From Oceanospirillaceae bacterium (lineage in GTDB: Bacteria; Pseudomonadota; Gammaproteobacteria; Pseudomonadales; Balneatricaceae), in assembly GCA_013373085.1 (NCBI GenBank), contig JABXIM010000038.1, forward strand, positions 19,116 through 83,115: 64,000 nucleotides of DNA. The letters are read 5' to 3'. This document shows, in pieces, positions 44,443 through 54,188 of this stretch (positions within the stretch are counted from its first letter, which is position 1; each line of letters begins with the position of its first letter). A model generated the notes under the pieces. That model saw only the letters and a list, made by a program, of their open reading frames with translations. It was not told the origin of the DNA and searched no databases. Both the position numbers and the translations under genes were made by a program.

Positions 44443-46146
44443 ATGAACAAGACTCTGTTCGGCACATTGCTTGGAACGCTACTCATCGCGGGTTGCAGTT
44501 CGCAGCCCGCCCCCACCGAAACAATCGCCGATATTCCGCTGGGGCCGGTCAAGCAGGTACCGGGCGAGTTCAACCGCGAATCGCTGTACCAGCTGTTACG
44601 TGCCGAAATGTCCGGCCAGCGCCGTCAGTACGACGAGGCGCTGACGATCTACCTCGAGCAGGCCCGCAGCACCCGGGACCCGGCGGTGGCCGAACGCGCT
44701 ACCCGCATCGCCCAGTACCTGCAGCGACCGGACGAGATGCTCGAGGCGGCGCGTCTGTGGATCGACGCCGACCCGACCAATCCGGAGCCCTATCAGCTCG
44801 CCTCCGGCCTGCTGCTGCACCAGGGCAATTACGCTGCCGCACTGCCACTGATGGAACAGGCGATGAGCGCCGACAGCCGCCAGGCGCTGGCGTTGCTGAG
44901 CAGCCAGGCCGACAGCATGAGTCCCCCGGTGCTGGAAGCCTATGTCACGATGATCGGGCGCCTGCTGGCGCGAAACCCTGACGATACCAACCTGCTGCTG
45001 ACCCGGGCGCAGCTGCTCAAGCAGCTGGACCGCACCGACGCCGCACTGGCTGACTTCGACCATGTACTGAGACTGGATCCTGACAACATCGACGCGGTAA
45101 TGCTGAAAGCGGAGCTGCTGCGCCTCAATGACCGCAGTCGCGAAGCGCTGAAACTGGTGCGTCCTTACCAGCAGCGCCTGGGTGACAACCGTCAGTTGCA
45201 GGTGCTCCACGTACAGTTGCTGTTCGAAAGCGATGCCGGCCCTCAGGCCGTACGCGCAGCTCAGGAGCTGACCCGGCGTTTTCCCGACGACCACCAGTTG
45301 CATTACTACCTGGCGCTGCTGATGCTCGAGAACGACCGGCTCGACGATAGCCGGGACGCTCTCGAAACCCTGCTCCGGACCGAGCCGGACAATACCGCGC
45401 CCTATTTCTATCTTGGCTATATCGCCCAAACCCGCGGCGAGAAAGAGAAAGCGATCGAGTACTTCAGCCGCGTCGAGGAGGGGCCGAACCTGTTCCAGGC
45501 CTATGCCCGCACCCTCAACCTGCTCGACCGTGACGAAGACCTGGCCCGCATCGCGGTGATTCTGGAGGACGCCCGCGCCCGCTTCCCCGAACTGGCAACC
45601 CGCTTCTACATCCTGCAGGCCGAATGGCTGAACCTTCACGACCATCGCGAGGACGCCGTTGCCCTGCTGGACGAGGCCATAGAGGTCGAAGGCGAGGAGG
45701 TATCGCTGCTTTACACCCGCGCGATGCTGATCGAGCCGGACAACTTCGTACAGATGGAGCGCGACCTGCGTCAGGTGCTGGAGATCGAACCCGACAACGC
45801 CAGCGCGCTGAACGCTCTCGGCTATACCCTGACGGTGCACACCCAGCGCTACAACGAAGCCCTCGACCTTATCCAGCAGGCGCTGGCACTTAAGCCGGAC
45901 GATCCCGCCATTCTCGACTCTATGGGCTGGGTACTGTTCAAGCTCGAGCGGCTCGACGAGTCCATCGGCTACCTGCAGCGCGCCTATGAAAGCTTTCCGG
46001 ATCCCGAGGTGGCCAGCCACCTGATCCGCGCCTACTGGGCCGACGGTCAGCGCAACCGCGCCCGCGAACTGCTCGAAGTGCATCTTGGCGAGGACCCGCA
46101 GAACGAACACCTGCGCGAAGCCGTCGAGTTCATGGGAGTACGGTAA
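44443..46146 (+). CDS. TPR-repeat lipoprotein
   Basis: The 567-residue protein has a lipoprotein signal peptide with lipobox LIAGC (MNKTLFGTLLGTLLIAGC). About a dozen tetratricopeptide repeats follow, such as RRQYDEALTIYLEQARSTRDP, LDRTDAALADFDHVLRLDPDN, GEKEKAIEYFSRVEEGPN and QRYNEALDLIQQALALKPDD. It resembles the PA4667-type protein always found before lolB in pseudomonads, an envelope protein of unproved function. The ribosome-binding site is weak (TCAGGG is rather far). Its stop overlaps the lolB ATG by one base, so the two are coupled. Confidence 0.9.
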   Translation: MNKTLFGTLLGTLLIAGCSSQPAPTETIADIPLGPVKQVPGEFNRESLYQLLRAEMSGQRRQYDEALTIYLEQARSTRDPAVAERATRIAQYLQRPDEMLEAARLWIDADPTNPEPYQLASGLLLHQGNYAAALPLMEQAMSADSRQALALLSSQADSMSPPVLEAYVTMIGRLLARNPDDTNLLLTRAQLLKQLDRTDAALADFDHVLRLDPDNIDAVMLKAELLRLNDRSREALKLVRPYQQRLGDNRQLQVLHVQLLFESDAGPQAVRAAQELTRRFPDDHQLHYYLALLMLENDRLDDSRDALETLLRTEPDNTAPYFYLGYIAQTRGEKEKAIEYFSRVEEGPNLFQAYARTLNLLDRDEDLARIAVILEDARARFPELATRFYILQAEWLNLHDHREDAVALLDEAIEVEGEEVSLLYTRAMLIEPDNFVQMERDLRQVLEIEPDNASALNALGYTLTVHTQRYNEALDLIQQALALKPDDPAILDSMGWVLFKLERLDESIGYLQRAYESFPDPEVASHLIRAYWADGQRNRARELLEVHLGEDPQNEHLREAVEFMGVR

Positions 46147-46763
46147 TGCGCGCGGCCCTGTTGATGTGCCTGTCGCTGTCCCTCGCCGGCTGCGGGGCGT
46201 TCAAGGCGCAACCTCCAGTGCCCGCGACCGGCAGCTGGGATGAATACCGGCAGCAGGTCGCGGCGCTGGACGACTGGGCGCTGGACGGCAAGATCGGCAT
46301 CCGCACCGCCAGCAACAGCCACTCGGCACGGCTGCAGTGGCAGCAGAAACCGGCCGAATACCGTATCCTGATCAGCGGCCCGCTGGGCCAGGGCGGCGCC
46401 CGCATCGAAGGTTCCGACCAGGGCGTGGTGATCGACGTCGCCGGCGAAGGCCGCTACGCCGCACAGAGCCCCGAAGCCCTGCTGCAACAACTGCTGGGCT
46501 GGAGCTTCCCGATACGCCAGGCCAATTACTGGGTGCGTGGCCTACCCGCCCCCGACCTTCCCTATACCCCGACGTTACTGGAAAATCGCCTGCAAACCCT
46601 TGAACAGGCCGGCTGGATCATCCATTATTCCGGCTACTCGCAGGATGGCGGGAGCGGCCTTCCGGAGCGGATCACGCTGCAGCGTGCAGACCTGACCATC
46701 AGGCTCATCATCAAGGAGTGGGAACTGCCCGCTGCGCAGAAGAGGCAAACAACGCCTCTTTGA
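46146..46763 (+). CDS. lolB: Outer-membrane lipoprotein receptor LolB
   Basis: The 205-residue lipoprotein has lipobox LAGC (LLMCLSLSLAGCGAF). The mature part matches LolB: WALDGKIGIRTASNSHSARLQWQQKPAEYRILISGPLGQGGARIEG, then LGWSFPIRQANYWVRGLPAP. It takes lipoproteins from LolA and inserts them in the outer membrane. E. coli LolB has 207 residues. A hairpin AGAGGC/GCCTCT overlaps the stop. In related genomes ispE comes next; here the tRNA follows after 84 bases, so ispE is absent from the site. Confidence 0.95.
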   Translation: MRAALLMCLSLSLAGCGAFKAQPPVPATGSWDEYRQQVAALDDWALDGKIGIRTASNSHSARLQWQQKPAEYRILISGPLGQGGARIEGSDQGVVIDVAGEGRYAAQSPEALLQQLLGWSFPIRQANYWVRGLPAPDLPYTPTLLENRLQTLEQAGWIIHYSGYSQDGGSGLPERITLQRADLTIRLIIKEWELPAAQKRQTTPL

Positions 46764-46775
46764 CCCGATTCAGGG

Positions 46776-46806
46776 TTGACCTCGACACGCAGTTTTAGCA
46801 GAATAT
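46776..46806 (+). promoter_or_regulatory. Putative promoter of tRNA-Gln and prs
   Basis: TTGACC (46776-46781) is followed by GAATAT (46801-46806) at 19 bases or CAGAAT at 17. Both -10 fits are fair. It stands about 45 bases before the tRNA, a sensible distance. Confidence 0.4.
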
Positions 46807-46847
46807 GCGCCTTCTTTCGGGAGGCAAACCTCCACAAGGAGAGATAC

Positions 46848-46922
46848 TGGGGTATCGCCAAGCGGTAAGGCACTGGATTCTGATTCCAGCATTCGGAGGT
46901 TCGAATCCTCCTACCCCAGCCA
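46848..46922 (+). tRNA. tRNA-Gln (CTG)
   Basis: The 75-base gene with encoded CCA has acceptor arms TGGGGTA and TACCCCA, the anticodon loop TTCTGAT (anticodon CTG) and the T-arm GTTCGAATC. It closely resembles E. coli glnV/X. It sits between lolB and prs, as in Pseudomonas, and is identical over all 75 bases to the copy at 61488-61562. Confidence 0.97.
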
Positions 46923-46989
46923 TTTACTCATGACTTACTCCCTGTCAGATACGAATCCCAACTCCGAAACTACCGAGAAGGTGCTCTCC

Positions 46990-47931
46990 GTGTCTAGAAT
47001 GATGGTCTTCACGGGCAACGCAAATCCGGAACTGGCCCAGAAAGTCGTCGAGCGCCTCGACATCCCGATGGGCAAAGCCCAGGTCGGCCGCTTCAGCGAT
47101 GGCGAAGTCAGTGTCGAGATCCAGGAAAACGTGCGTGGCAAGGATGTCTTTATCATCCAGTCCACCTGCGCTCCGACCAATGACAACCTGATGGAGTTGA
47201 TCGTACTGGCAGACGCACTGCGTCGTGCTTCGGCCACCCGCATCACTGCGGTCGTACCCTACTTCGGTTACGCTCGCCAGGATCGCCGTCCGCGTTCCGC
47301 GCGCGTTGCCATCAGCGCCCGCGTTGTCGCCGACATGATCTCCGCCGTCGGCATCGATCGCGTGCTGACTGTCGACCTGCACGCCGACCAGATCCAGGGG
47401 TTCTTCGACACCCCTGTGGACAACGTCTACGGTTCGCCGGTACTGCTCGACGATATCATCGACCAGCAGTACGACAACGTCATGGTGGTATCGCCGGACG
47501 TCGGTGGCGTGGTACGTGCCCGCGCAGTTGCCAAGCAGCTCGACTGCGACCTGGCGATCATCGACAAGCGCCGCGAGCGCGCCAACGAGTCCCAGGTGAT
47601 GAACATCATCGGTGACGTCGAAGGCCGCACCTGCATCCTGGTCGACGACATGACCGACACCGCCGGCACCCTGTGCAAGGCCGCCAAAGCCCTGAAGGAC
47701 AACGGCGCCGCCCGCGTTTACGCCTACGCCACCCATCCGGTGCTGTCGGGTCCCGCGGTGAGCAACATTACCAACAGCGAACTGGATGAGCTGGTCGTCA
47801 CCGATACCATCCCGCTGTCCGAGGCGGCTCAGGCCTGCCCGAAGATCCGCCAGTTGACCCTGGCGCCGATGCTGGCAGAAGCGGTGCGCCGCGTCTGCAA
47901 CGAAGAATCCATCAGCGCGATGTTCCGCTAA
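46990..47931 (+). CDS. prs: Ribose-phosphate pyrophosphokinase
   Basis: The 313-residue enzyme makes PRPP from ribose-5-phosphate and ATP. Motifs are [14 protein letters not shown] at the start, [37 protein letters not shown], and the PRPP-binding [19 protein letters not shown] chose GTG 46990 because it yields [11 protein letters not shown], the usual start, gives 313 residues as in Pseudomonas, and has GAGAAGG upstream. An in-frame ATG at 46930 would add 20 atypical residues. Confidence 0.95.
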   Translation: MSRMMVFTGNANPELAQKVVERLDIPMGKAQVGRFSDGEVSVEIQENVRGKDVFIIQSTCAPTNDNLMELIVLADALRRASATRITAVVPYFGYARQDRRPRSARVAISARVVADMISAVGIDRVLTVDLHADQIQGFFDTPVDNVYGSPVLLDDIIDQQYDNVMVVSPDVGGVVRARAVAKQLDCDLAIIDKRRERANESQVMNIIGDVEGRTCILVDDMTDTAGTLCKAAKALKDNGAARVYAYATHPVLSGPAVSNITNSELDELVVTDTIPLSEAAQACPKIRQLTLAPMLAEAVRRVCNEESISAMFR

Positions 47932-48055
47932 GCCGGTACGCGCCTGGAAGGCGCCGCCGCCGATGACGGTGGCGGCCCGCCCCTACGAGGGCAACCTGAT
48001 GCTGCAAGGCCTTGGTCGCGAGGTGTTGCAGCTTTTATTTATTGAAGGAAATATC

Positions 48056-48655
48056 ATGACCAACTTTGTAATCGAAGCAGTATCCCGCGAGGACCAGGGG
48101 AAAGGTGCGAGCCGCCGCCTGCGTGCTGCGCGTCAGATCCCGGGCGTTGTCTACGGCGGTGCCGGCGACAAGAACCCGGTATCCATCGCGGTATCCGCCA
48201 ACGAGCTGTACAAGCAGCTGGACGATCAGTCTTTCTTCTCCTCCATCCTGACGCTGTCGCTGAACGGCGAAGAGCAGAAAGTGATCATCCGTGACCTGCA
48301 GCGTCACCCGTCCAAGCCGCTGGTTCTGCACGCTGACTTCCAGCGCGTCTCCGACGACAGCAAGATCCGTATCACCGTACCGCTGCAGTTCGTCAACTTC
48401 GAAAAGTCCGCTGCCTCCAAGGCCGCAGCCAAATTCGCGGTTGAGAAGAACACCGCCGAGATCCTGTGCCGCGCCGACCAGGTGCCGGAAAGCCTGAGTG
48501 TCGACCTGAGCCGCGCCGAAGCCGGCCAGGTTCTTCACCTGTCCGACATCAGCCTGCCGGAAGGCGTCGAAATCGTTGCACTGCGTCGCGGCGAAGACCA
48601 CGACCAGGGCATCGGCTACGTCTACGCTCCGCGTGGCGCCAAAGCCGGCAAGTAA
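48056..48655 (+). CDS. rplY: 50S ribosomal protein L25 (Ctc form)
   Basis: The 199-residue protein has an N-terminal L25 domain that binds 5S rRNA (IEAVSREDQGKGASRRLRAARQIPGVVYGG) and the TL5/Ctc C-terminal domain (LSVDLSRAEAGQVLHLSDISLPEGVEIVAL). It is thus the long form of L25, unlike the 94-residue E. coli protein. ATG 48056 is preceded by GAAGGAA. It lies between prs and pth as in Pseudomonas. Confidence 0.95.
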   Translation: MTNFVIEAVSREDQGKGASRRLRAARQIPGVVYGGAGDKNPVSIAVSANELYKQLDDQSFFSSILTLSLNGEEQKVIIRDLQRHPSKPLVLHADFQRVSDDSKIRITVPLQFVNFEKSAASKAAAKFAVEKNTAEILCRADQVPESLSVDLSRAEAGQVLHLSDISLPEGVEIVALRRGEDHDQGIGYVYAPRGAKAGK

Positions 48656-48677
48656 GGCTGCAGCCTGAGGCGCCGGC

Positions 48678-49265
48678 ATGAATGACAGGATCCAGCTGAT
48701 CGTCGGACTCGGAAATCCGGGCGACAAGTATCACCAGACCCGTCACAATGCCGGCGCCGAATTTGTCGAGCTGCTCGCAGCTCGACACAACTGCAAACTG
48801 GTGCCGGAGCGCAAGTTCCAGGGCCAGTACGGCAAGATCGTGCTGCACGGACAGCCGGTCCATCTGCTGATCCCCCATACCTTTATGAACCTCAGCGGTC
48901 AGGCCGTCGCGGCCCTCGCTGGTTTCTACAAGATTCCCCCTGAAGCCATCCTGGTCGCCCACGACGAACTCGACCTGCCCCCCGGCGTAGCGCGCCTGAA
49001 GCGCGGCGGCGGTCACGGCGGTCACAACGGTCTGCGCGACATCATTTCCCGGCTGGGGAACGACAAGAATTTCTACCGTCTGCGATTAGGAATCGGCCAT
49101 CCCGGCCACAGCAGCCAGGTGGCCGCCTTCGTGCTGAAAAAGGCACCGTCCGGTGAGCGCGACAAGACCCTTGCCGCCACCGATGAAGCGCTGCGCTATC
49201 TGGATGCCGCCGTCGCTGGCGAATGGGCCCGTGCAATGAACGGGCTGCATACTTTCCAAGCTTAA
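48678..49265 (+). CDS. pth: Peptidyl-tRNA hydrolase
   Basis: The 195-residue enzyme recycles tRNA from dropped peptidyl-tRNAs. It opens [20 protein letters not shown] with the catalytic histidine, followed by the invariant [34 protein letters not shown] with its catalytic aspartate, and [14 protein letters not shown]. coli Pth has 194 residues. It starts 22 bases after rplY and is followed by ychF. Confidence 0.97.
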   Translation: MNDRIQLIVGLGNPGDKYHQTRHNAGAEFVELLAARHNCKLVPERKFQGQYGKIVLHGQPVHLLIPHTFMNLSGQAVAALAGFYKIPPEAILVAHDELDLPPGVARLKRGGGHGGHNGLRDIISRLGNDKNFYRLRLGIGHPGHSSQVAAFVLKKAPSGERDKTLAATDEALRYLDAAVAGEWARAMNGLHTFQA

Positions 49266-49282
49266 TCGACAGGACCACCATC

Positions 49283-50374
49283 ATGGGTTTCAAATGCGGT
49301 ATCGTCGGCCTGCCCAACGTGGGCAAGTCCACCCTGTTCAACGCCCTGACCAAGGCGGGTATCGACGCCGAGAACTTCCCCTTCTGCACCATCGAGCCGA
49401 ACGCCGGCGTGGTGCCGATGCCGGATCCGCGTCTCGATGCGCTGGCTGAAATCGTCAAGCCGGAGCGCGTGATTCCGACCACCATGGAGTTCGTCGATAT
49501 CGCGGGCCTGGTGGCAGGCGCATCCAAGGGCGAGGGCCTGGGCAACAAGTTCCTGGCCAACATCCGCGAAACCGACGCCATCGCCCACGTGGTGCGCTGC
49601 TTCGAGGACGACAATGTCATCCACGTCGCCAACCGCATCCACCCGCTCGAAGACATCGAAACCATCAACCTCGAGCTGGCGATGGCCGACCTCGAATCGG
49701 TCGAGAAGCAGCTGCAGCGTGTTGTCCGTACCGCCAAGGGCGGAGACAAGGACGCCATCCGCGCCAAGGCGCTGCTGGAAAAGCTGCTGCCGCACCTCGA
49801 AGAGGGCCTGCCGGTACGCGCACTGGAACTGGATGACGACGAGCGCAAACTGGTGCGCAGCTTCCACCTGCTGACCACCAAGCCGACCCTGTACATCGCC
49901 AACGTCGCCGAGGACGGTTTCGAGGACAACCCGTACCTGGACCAGGTGCGCGAGCTGGCCGCCTCCGAGGGTGCCGAGGTCGTGGCGATTTGCAACAAGC
50001 TTGAATCCGAGATCGCCGAGCTCGACGATGAGGAGCGCCAGGAGTTCCTGCAGGACCTGGGGATGGAAGAGCCGGGTCTGGACCGGGTCATCCGCGCCGG
50101 TTATAACCTGCTGGGCCTGCAGACTTACTTCACCGCCGGCGTCAAGGAAGTGCGCGCCTGGACCGTAAAGGTCGGCGCCACCGCACCCCAGGCGGCCGGT
50201 GTGATTCACACCGACTTCGAAAAGGGCTTTATCCGCGCCGAAGTCATCAGCTACGACGACTTCGTCACCTACAAGGGTGAGCAGGGCGCCAAGGAAGCCG
50301 GCAAGTGGCGCCTGGAAGGCAAGGAATACATCGTCAAGGACGGCGACGTGGTGCACTTCCGCTTCAACGTCTGA
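49283..50374 (+). CDS. ychF: Redox-regulated ATPase/GTPase YchF
   Basis: The 363-residue OLA1-type P-loop protein binds ribosomes and prefers ATP. The P-loop is [29 protein letters not shown] is the switch II region, and the C-terminal TGS domain contains [41 protein letters not shown]. The length equals that of E. coli YchF (363). It ends the housekeeping block and is closed by a strong terminator. Confidence 0.97.
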   Translation: MGFKCGIVGLPNVGKSTLFNALTKAGIDAENFPFCTIEPNAGVVPMPDPRLDALAEIVKPERVIPTTMEFVDIAGLVAGASKGEGLGNKFLANIRETDAIAHVVRCFEDDNVIHVANRIHPLEDIETINLELAMADLESVEKQLQRVVRTAKGGDKDAIRAKALLEKLLPHLEEGLPVRALELDDDERKLVRSFHLLTTKPTLYIANVAEDGFEDNPYLDQVRELAASEGAEVVAICNKLESEIAELDDEERQEFLQDLGMEEPGLDRVIRAGYNLLGLQTYFTAGVKEVRAWTVKVGATAPQAAGVIHTDFEKGFIRAEVISYDDFVTYKGEQGAKEAGKWRLEGKEYIVKDGDVVHFRFNV

Positions 50375-50406
50375 TTTTTACCGGATCCCGACGGGACCCG
50401 GCGTGG

Positions 50407-50443
50407 AAAAAGCCCCGCTCGCCACTGGCGAGCGGGGCTTTTT
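50407..50443. terminator. Strong bidirectional terminator between ychF and the NRPS operon
   Basis: AAAAAGCCCCGCTCGCC and GGCGAGCGGGGCTTTTT surround the loop ACT (stem 50407-50423 and 50427-50443). A-runs and T-runs on the two sides suit termination of ychF from the left and of the phosphopantetheinyl transferase gene, which ends at 50451, from the right. Confidence 0.95.
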
Positions 50444-50450
50444 TGTGGGA

Positions 50451-51152
50451 TTACACCTGCAAGCCGTCGGAGCCGGGTTCGCCATAGGCAAGGCAGGCGC
50501 CGTAGCCTTCCAGCTCATCCAGCCAGCAATACCGCAGCCGACAGTCCGCCACCGGTGCGGTAGCGCCGGCCATCGCCATGGGCTGAGTTTCCCCCTCGGC
50601 AAGGTTCACCGCATGCAGACCGGCGCCGATGCCCTGCCCCTGCGCCTTGAGCAAAGCCTCCTTCGCGGTCCAGTAGCGGAAGAACGCCCAGCGCCGGCGG
50701 TCCCCCGGAGACTCCAGGATCGACCGCAACTCCGCCGCCGTGCACAGCAACCCGCTCAGCGCCTGCCAGGCCAGCGCCGGATCGATCCACTCGACATCCA
50801 CGCCGACCCGGCGACAGGCAGAAATTGCAATCAGCGCATGGCTGCCGCTGTGGGAAACATTGAAGGACAGCCCGCCACAGGACAGTTCGGGGCGCCCCCA
50901 GGCATTGCAGTGAAAACGCAGCGACGCCGGCGGCAGGTCCAGCCAAGCTCCGAGCAGCTGACGCAGCCGGCAACGGGTCAGGGCGAAGCGAATGCGGTCG
51001 GCCGGCTGGCGATAACGCCCAGCGCGGGCCCGCTCGTCGGCGCTCAGCGTCGACCAGTCGGCTTCGCCGTATTCGGACGGCAGGCGCAGGTGCCACAGCT
51101 GGATGTCGTCGGGCCAGCGGCCGCCCGGCACCAGACGGCGAAGGTCGTTCAT
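50451..51152 (-). CDS. Sfp-type 4'-phosphopantetheinyl transferase
   Basis: The 233-residue enzyme has the Sfp/HetI pattern: LSADERARAGRYRQPADRIRFALTRCRLRQLLG, then LSFNVSHSGSHALIAIS, the metal-binding GVDVEWID, and the FRYWTAKEALLKAQGQG motif (WxxKEA). It attaches phosphopantetheine from CoA to carrier-domain serines, and S1016 of the NRPS in this operon is the likely substrate. The start was set at ATG 51152, 16 bases after the channel gene stop, with GAGG upstream; the longer frame only shadows the channel gene. It is the last gene of the six-gene operon, right before the terminator. Confidence 0.92.
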   Translation of the reverse strand: MNDLRRLVPGGRWPDDIQLWHLRLPSEYGEADWSTLSADERARAGRYRQPADRIRFALTRCRLRQLLGAWLDLPPASLRFHCNAWGRPELSCGGLSFNVSHSGSHALIAISACRRVGVDVEWIDPALAWQALSGLLCTAAELRSILESPGDRRRWAFFRYWTAKEALLKAQGQGIGAGLHAVNLAEGETQPMAMAGATAPVADCRLRYCWLDELEGYGACLAYGEPGSDGLQV

Positions 51153-51168
51153 TGCCTCGACCGACACC

Positions 51169-52620
51169 TCAGTCGTTACTGGCAACCGCGGTCGGCCCCG
51201 CGCCGGACTCGTCCCAGCCACCGCCAAGCGCCTCCACCAGGTGCGCGGTCGCCAGCAGGCCTTCGCTGTGGCTGTGTATCTGCTTGCGCCGGGTTTCCAG
51301 CGCCTCGACGCGCGCTTCGAGCACCTTGAGGTAGCTGTCCTGTCCCTGGTCGTAGCGGGCCTCGGCAACCACCGTGCCACGATCGCCAGCCTCGGCGGCA
51401 TTGCCGAGCGCCGCGACCTGGGTACGTGCGGCCTGTACCTGCACCAGGGCGTCGTCAACCTCGCGCAACGCGATCAGCACGTTAACCTTGTGCACGTTCA
51501 CCGCCTGACGATAGCGGGCCCGCGCCACCTTGAGGTTGGCCCGGTTGCGCCCGGCATCGAACACCGGCAGGTACAGCGACAAGGGACCGAGCGAGTATTC
51601 GCGCGAGGCGTTGTCGGACAGGGTCCGCAACTCGGTCGACGCGAAGCCGAAGGCGCCGGTCAGACTGATGCTCGGATAAAAGGCCGTTTCGGCAATGCGC
51701 TCCATCGCCAGCAGCGCGCGCAGCTCCTGCGCCGACATCATCAGGTCCGGCCGGCGTGACAGGATGGTTGCGGGCAGCCCCGGGGCGATCCGCGGGATGT
51801 CCGGCAAGGCGTAGTCCGGCTGCGTCGCAACACGGAAATCCTGCACCGGCTCGACCATCAGAATCGCCAGCTCCTGTTCGGCCATCAGCCGCTTGACCTC
51901 CGCCGCCTCGATTTCGGCTTCGACCCCGGCCTGCGCGACGCGAACCTCGATCAGCCGCTGCTCGGTTTCGAGCCCGGCGTCGAGCCGCAGCTGCAGCAGG
52001 CGCAGCGCTTCGGCGTGGGCTTTGTACTGTTGCTGCAGCAGGCGCTGGTCGGCCTCGGCGGTGCGAAACTGCCAGTAGGCGACCGCCACCTCGCGGGACA
52101 GGATGATCTCGACGCTGCGCCGGGTAGCTTCGGCCATGCCCTGATGCGCCCTGGCCACCTCGACTGCCTGCGCGATGCGTCCCCAGAGGTCGAGCTGCCA
52201 GCCGGCGTTGACGCCGGCGCGATAGGTCTTGCCGTCGATGGTGCGGTTGCCGAGCAGCTCGCCCAGCGGCGTGTTGGTCGACGAGTGGCTCTTGTCCACG
52301 CCAGCGCCGAACCCAAGCTGGGGCAGCAGATCGGCACTCGTCGCATCGACCCCGGCCTCGGCCTCGGCGACATGCAACTCGCCGAACGCGGTGTAGGGGT
52401 TGCGTTCGAGGATACTTTCCACCAGGTGATCGAGCACCGGGTCCTGGTACATGCGCCACCAGTTGCGCTCCAGGTTACCGGGAACAGCAGCGTCCGCGTT
52501 GCGGTAGCTCGGCGGCGCCTCCGGAGCGGGCGCCGGCTCGAAATCGCCGATGGCGCACCCACCCAGCAGGGTGGCCATGCCAATCAGCAGAGGAAGTTTC
52601 TTGAACATGATCTTTTCCAT
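51169..52620 (-). CDS. TolC-like outer-membrane efflux lipoprotein (NodT/OprM type)
   Basis: The 483-residue protein has a lipobox LLGGC (ATLLGGCAIGDF). Two OEP repeats are present, with typical segments WWRMYQDPVLDHLVESILERNPYTAFGELHVAEAEAGV, AGWQLDLWGRIAQAVEVARAHQG, GLPATILSRRPDLMMSAQEL, AFYPSISLTGAFGF and LYLPVFDAGRNRANLKVARARYRQAV. It forms the outer-membrane duct of the tripartite pump with the two genes upstream. Its ATG shares one base with the pump gene stop; a second ATG at 52608 is possible. Confidence 0.93.
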   Translation of the reverse strand: MEKIMFKKLPLLIGMATLLGGCAIGDFEPAPAPEAPPSYRNADAAVPGNLERNWWRMYQDPVLDHLVESILERNPYTAFGELHVAEAEAGVDATSADLLPQLGFGAGVDKSHSSTNTPLGELLGNRTIDGKTYRAGVNAGWQLDLWGRIAQAVEVARAHQGMAEATRRSVEIILSREVAVAYWQFRTAEADQRLLQQQYKAHAEALRLLQLRLDAGLETEQRLIEVRVAQAGVEAEIEAAEVKRLMAEQELAILMVEPVQDFRVATQPDYALPDIPRIAPGLPATILSRRPDLMMSAQELRALLAMERIAETAFYPSISLTGAFGFASTELRTLSDNASREYSLGPLSLYLPVFDAGRNRANLKVARARYRQAVNVHKVNVLIALREVDDALVQVQAARTQVAALGNAAEAGDRGTVVAEARYDQGQDSYLKVLEARVEALETRRKQIHSHSEGLLATAHLVEALGGGWDESGAGPTAVASND

Positions 52621-54188
52621 TAACGGCCCGGGCTCTTGCCGTTGGGGGCCACGATACGATCGGCCAGCCAGACCAGGCCGATGGCTGCCAGCAGCACGCT
52701 GCCGATGATGAAGAAGCTGTCGCTGTAGGCCATGACATAGGCCTCACGACGCACCACTGCCTGAAGACTGGCGAGGGCCTGCTGCGCGGCGAGCGCCGGA
52801 TCGCCGGACTGCTGCAGACTGGCGGCGGTCAGGGTGGCGATGCGTTCACGGGTCGCTTCCGAATACAGCGTCACCGTCTCGCCAATACGATCGAAGTGCA
52901 GGTGCTCGCGCATCGTGATGGCAGTCGACAAGACCGCGGTGCCGATCGCACCGCCCAGCACCCGCGTCATGTTGTACAGGCTCGAGGCCGAGGACAGGTT
53001 CGCCGGTTCAATGGCATGGATCGCCATGTTCGACAGCGCGATGATGACCAGCGGCTGTCCCAGCGCCCGCAGCACCTGCGCCGCGATCAGCTGGTCGTAG
53101 CCGGTTTCCGCGGTCATGAAGGCGTTCATGAAGCAGGAGCCGGCGAACAGCAGCAGGCCGGCCGTGCAGATGATGCGATTGTCGATCTTCTTCGCCAGCA
53201 CCGCCGCCAGCGGCGTCATGATGATCTGCGGCAGACCCATCCACATGATCACCTCGCCGATCTGGCGGGAGTTGTAGTCGGCAACCTGGGCCAGGAACAG
53301 CGGCAACACGAAAGTGGAGCCGTACAGCCCCACACCGGCGGCGGCGCCGACGCCGGAGGACACCCAGAAGTTGCGCCGCCCGAACAGCCAGACGTTAACG
53401 AACGGCTCGGGGCGCAGCAACTGGCTGCCAAGCCACATCAGGATGCCGCCGAAGGCGACCAGCGCCATGATGCGGATAAAGTCCGAGTCGAACCAGTCCT
53501 TGCGGTTGCCCTCCTCGAGGAAGACGATCAGCGCGCCGAGACCGACGATCATCCCGGCGATGCCCAGCCAGTCCAGTTTTTCCAGCAACTCCAGATGCTT
53601 CTTCTGCGGGTCCAGGCCGATGGCGATGCCGGCCAGCATCAGCACGCCCGGAATCCAGTTGATGTAGAAGATCGACGGCCAGCTGTACAGCTCGGTCAGG
53701 ATACCGCCCAGGGTTGGTCCCAGCGTCGGCGCCAGGGTACTGGCCAGCATCAGCCAGGCCAGCGCCATCGGCCGGCGCGCCGGGGGCAGACTGACGATAA
53801 TCAGCGTCATCGCCGTCGGGATCAGCGCGCCGCCGAAGAAGCCCTGCAGCGCCCGGAACACGATCATCGACTCCAGGTTCCAGGCCAGCCCGCACAGCGT
53901 CGACAGGATCAGGAACAACCAGGTATTGATCAGAATGAACGTCCGCGCGCCGAACATCCGCAGGAAAAATCCGGTCAGCGGGATCGCCACCACCTCGGCC
54001 GCAAGGTAGGTGGTGCTCATCCAGGAACCCTCCTCCAGCGATGCGGACAGCGACCCCAGGATCTCCGGCAGCGAGGCATTGGTGATCTGGGTGTCGAGCA
54101 CCGCCATGAACACCCCGAGAATCGCCGCGCCAATGGCGAGCCAGGTCCGCCCGGTGACCGGAGCGGCGCCGTCGGGCTGAGTGCTCAT
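52620..54188 (-). CDS. EmrB-type MFS drug/proton antiporter (DHA2, 14 TM)
   Basis: The 522-residue inner-membrane protein is of the DHA2 family. The first segment contains the typical AAILGVFMAVLDTQITNASLPEILGSL; EEGSWMSTTYLAAEVVAIPLTGFFLRMFG and FRALQGFFGGALIPTAMTLI follow, with the motif C type GPTLGGILTELYSWPSIFYINWIPGVL. E. coli EmrB has 512 residues. Overlaps of four bases with the adaptor gene and one base with the channel gene show tight coupling. It should drive export by proton antiport, presumably of the product made by this operon. Confidence 0.93.
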   Translation of the reverse strand: MSTQPDGAAPVTGRTWLAIGAAILGVFMAVLDTQITNASLPEILGSLSASLEEGSWMSTTYLAAEVVAIPLTGFFLRMFGARTFILINTWLFLILSTLCGLAWNLESMIVFRALQGFFGGALIPTAMTLIIVSLPPARRPMALAWLMLASTLAPTLGPTLGGILTELYSWPSIFYINWIPGVLMLAGIAIGLDPQKKHLELLEKLDWLGIAGMIVGLGALIVFLEEGNRKDWFDSDFIRIMALVAFGGILMWLGSQLLRPEPFVNVWLFGRRNFWVSSGVGAAAGVGLYGSTFVLPLFLAQVADYNSRQIGEVIMWMGLPQIIMTPLAAVLAKKIDNRIICTAGLLLFAGSCFMNAFMTAETGYDQLIAAQVLRALGQPLVIIALSNMAIHAIEPANLSSASSLYNMTRVLGGAIGTAVLSTAITMREHLHFDRIGETVTLYSEATRERIATLTAASLQQSGDPALAAQQALASLQAVVRREAYVMAYSDSFFIIGSVLLAAIGLVWLADRIVAPNGKSPGR

